Assembly: GCA_016204125.1 (NCBI GenBank)
Contig: JACQLI010000062.1
Location: forward strand, 1 to 6,064
Direction: 5' to 3'
Source: Candidatus Omnitrophota bacterium
GTDB taxonomy: Bacteria > Omnitrophota > Omnitrophia > Omnitrophales > JACQLI01
DNA length: 6,064 bases
The notes under the pieces were generated by a model. That model did not search any database, was not told the DNA's origin, and saw only the letters and a program-made list of their open reading frames with translations. Shown here piece by piece: positions 5,572 to 6,064 of the stretch. Each line of letters opens with the position of its first letter. Positions within the stretch are counted from its first letter, which is position 1. Made by a program: the position numbers and the translations under genes.

Positions 5572-6064
5572 ATGCACCCCGAGATTTTCTCCTTTGGTCC
5601 ATTCACCATCCATAGTTATGGATTCTTTGTAGCGTTGGGTGTTTTTCTTTCGCTTTATCTTATGCAAAAGACAGCGGCCAAGCATGGTTTCCCGCCATCC
5701 GAAAAAGTCTTTGATCTCATTTTCGTCACGGTGGTAGCAGGATTTCTGGGAGCTCGTATTTTTTATGTTGTCCAAGAATGGTCTTGGTATCGAGATCACC
5801 CCCTGGAGATGATTCAGATTTGGAAAGGAGGTCTTGTCTTCTACGGAGGAATGATCGTGGCCTTTATAGTTGTTTTCATCTACGCCTATTTTGCAAAGCT
5901 TTCGTTACTCAGTGCTTCTGATTTGGTAGTTGTTTTTATTCCCTTAGGTCATGCCTTTGGCCGTATCGGTTGCTTCTTCAACGGCTGTTGTTACGGGAAA
6001 TTCTCCAAAGTTCCGTGGGCAGTCCAGTTTCCTTTTCTTTCTTCACCTGTTCATCCCACTCAAC
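5572..6064 (+). CDS. lgt: Prolipoprotein diacylglyceryl transferase, N-terminal part (3' end outside window)
   Basis: Lgt moves diacylglycerol from phosphatidylglycerol to the lipobox cysteine of prolipoproteins, the step before LspA. 164 residues are visible, with the first methionine immediately after the lspA stop (TAGATG), so translation is coupled. The start matches the family: MHPEIFSFGPFTIHSYG (1-17), with membrane helices near 16-34, 46-67, 88-108 and 117-134. The signature GRIGCFFNGCCYG occupies 130-142, with Arg131 corresponding to the important E. coli Arg143. The loop KGGLVFYGG (85-93) has Tyr91 where E. coli has His103. The window ends within HPTQ, just before the family's usual LYE. 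Nothing suggests a defect, and the gene is simply cut by the window edge. Confidence 0.95.
   Translation, partial: MHPEIFSFGPFTIHSYGFFVALGVFLSLYLMQKTAAKHGFPPSEKVFDLIFVTVVAGFLGARIFYVVQEWSWYRDHPLEMIQIWKGGLVFYGGMIVAFIVVFIYAYFAKLSLLSASDLVVVFIPLGHAFGRIGCFFNGCCYGKFSKVPWAVQFPFLSSPVHPTQ

Overview
The window looks like a fragment of a diderm bacterial chromosome, probably a single metagenomic contig: it opens inside ileS and closes inside lgt, so both end genes are cut. All seven genes lie on the + strand and are tightly packed. Moderate GC, Lgt with FYGG and GRIGCFFNGCCYG variants, and linkage of ileS to a DksA/TraR-type gene, lspA and lgt suggest a lineage such as Desulfobacterota, Nitrospirota or Omnitrophota. 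That placement is inference with low confidence, because no marker gene here is diagnostic.

Layout. Bases 1-47 hold a GC-rich palindrome resembling an interspersed repeat, apparently read in frame within ileS. ileS (to 1417) is the C-terminal half of isoleucyl-tRNA synthetase. Nine bases later comes a membrane-anchored GAF histidine kinase (1427-2986), whose 3' end overlaps a stand-alone CheY-like receiver (2961-3335). A 69-bp gap with a hairpin leads to a GAF plus HD-GYP predicted c-di-GMP phosphodiesterase (3405-4649). A 92-bp gap holds the best promoter in the window (TATAAT at 4692-4697) ahead of a DksA/TraR zinc-finger protein (4742-5128). lspA (about 5089-5571) and lgt (5572 to the edge) follow with overlapping or abutting reading frames.

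Working together. lspA and lgt encode two steps of lipoprotein maturation, and their promoter-proximal gene encodes a probable RNA polymerase-binding regulator. The kinase, receiver and HD-GYP genes form a signalling cassette between ileS and the dksA-lspA-lgt block. A phosphorelay that ends in c-di-GMP turnover is plausible but is inferred only from adjacency.

I do not see a clearly new biological system. The most unusual points are the palindrome read in frame inside ileS, the lspA start region (strong Shine-Dalgarno sequence but no ordinary start codon after it), and the kinase-receiver-HD-GYP cassette inside a housekeeping neighbourhood.
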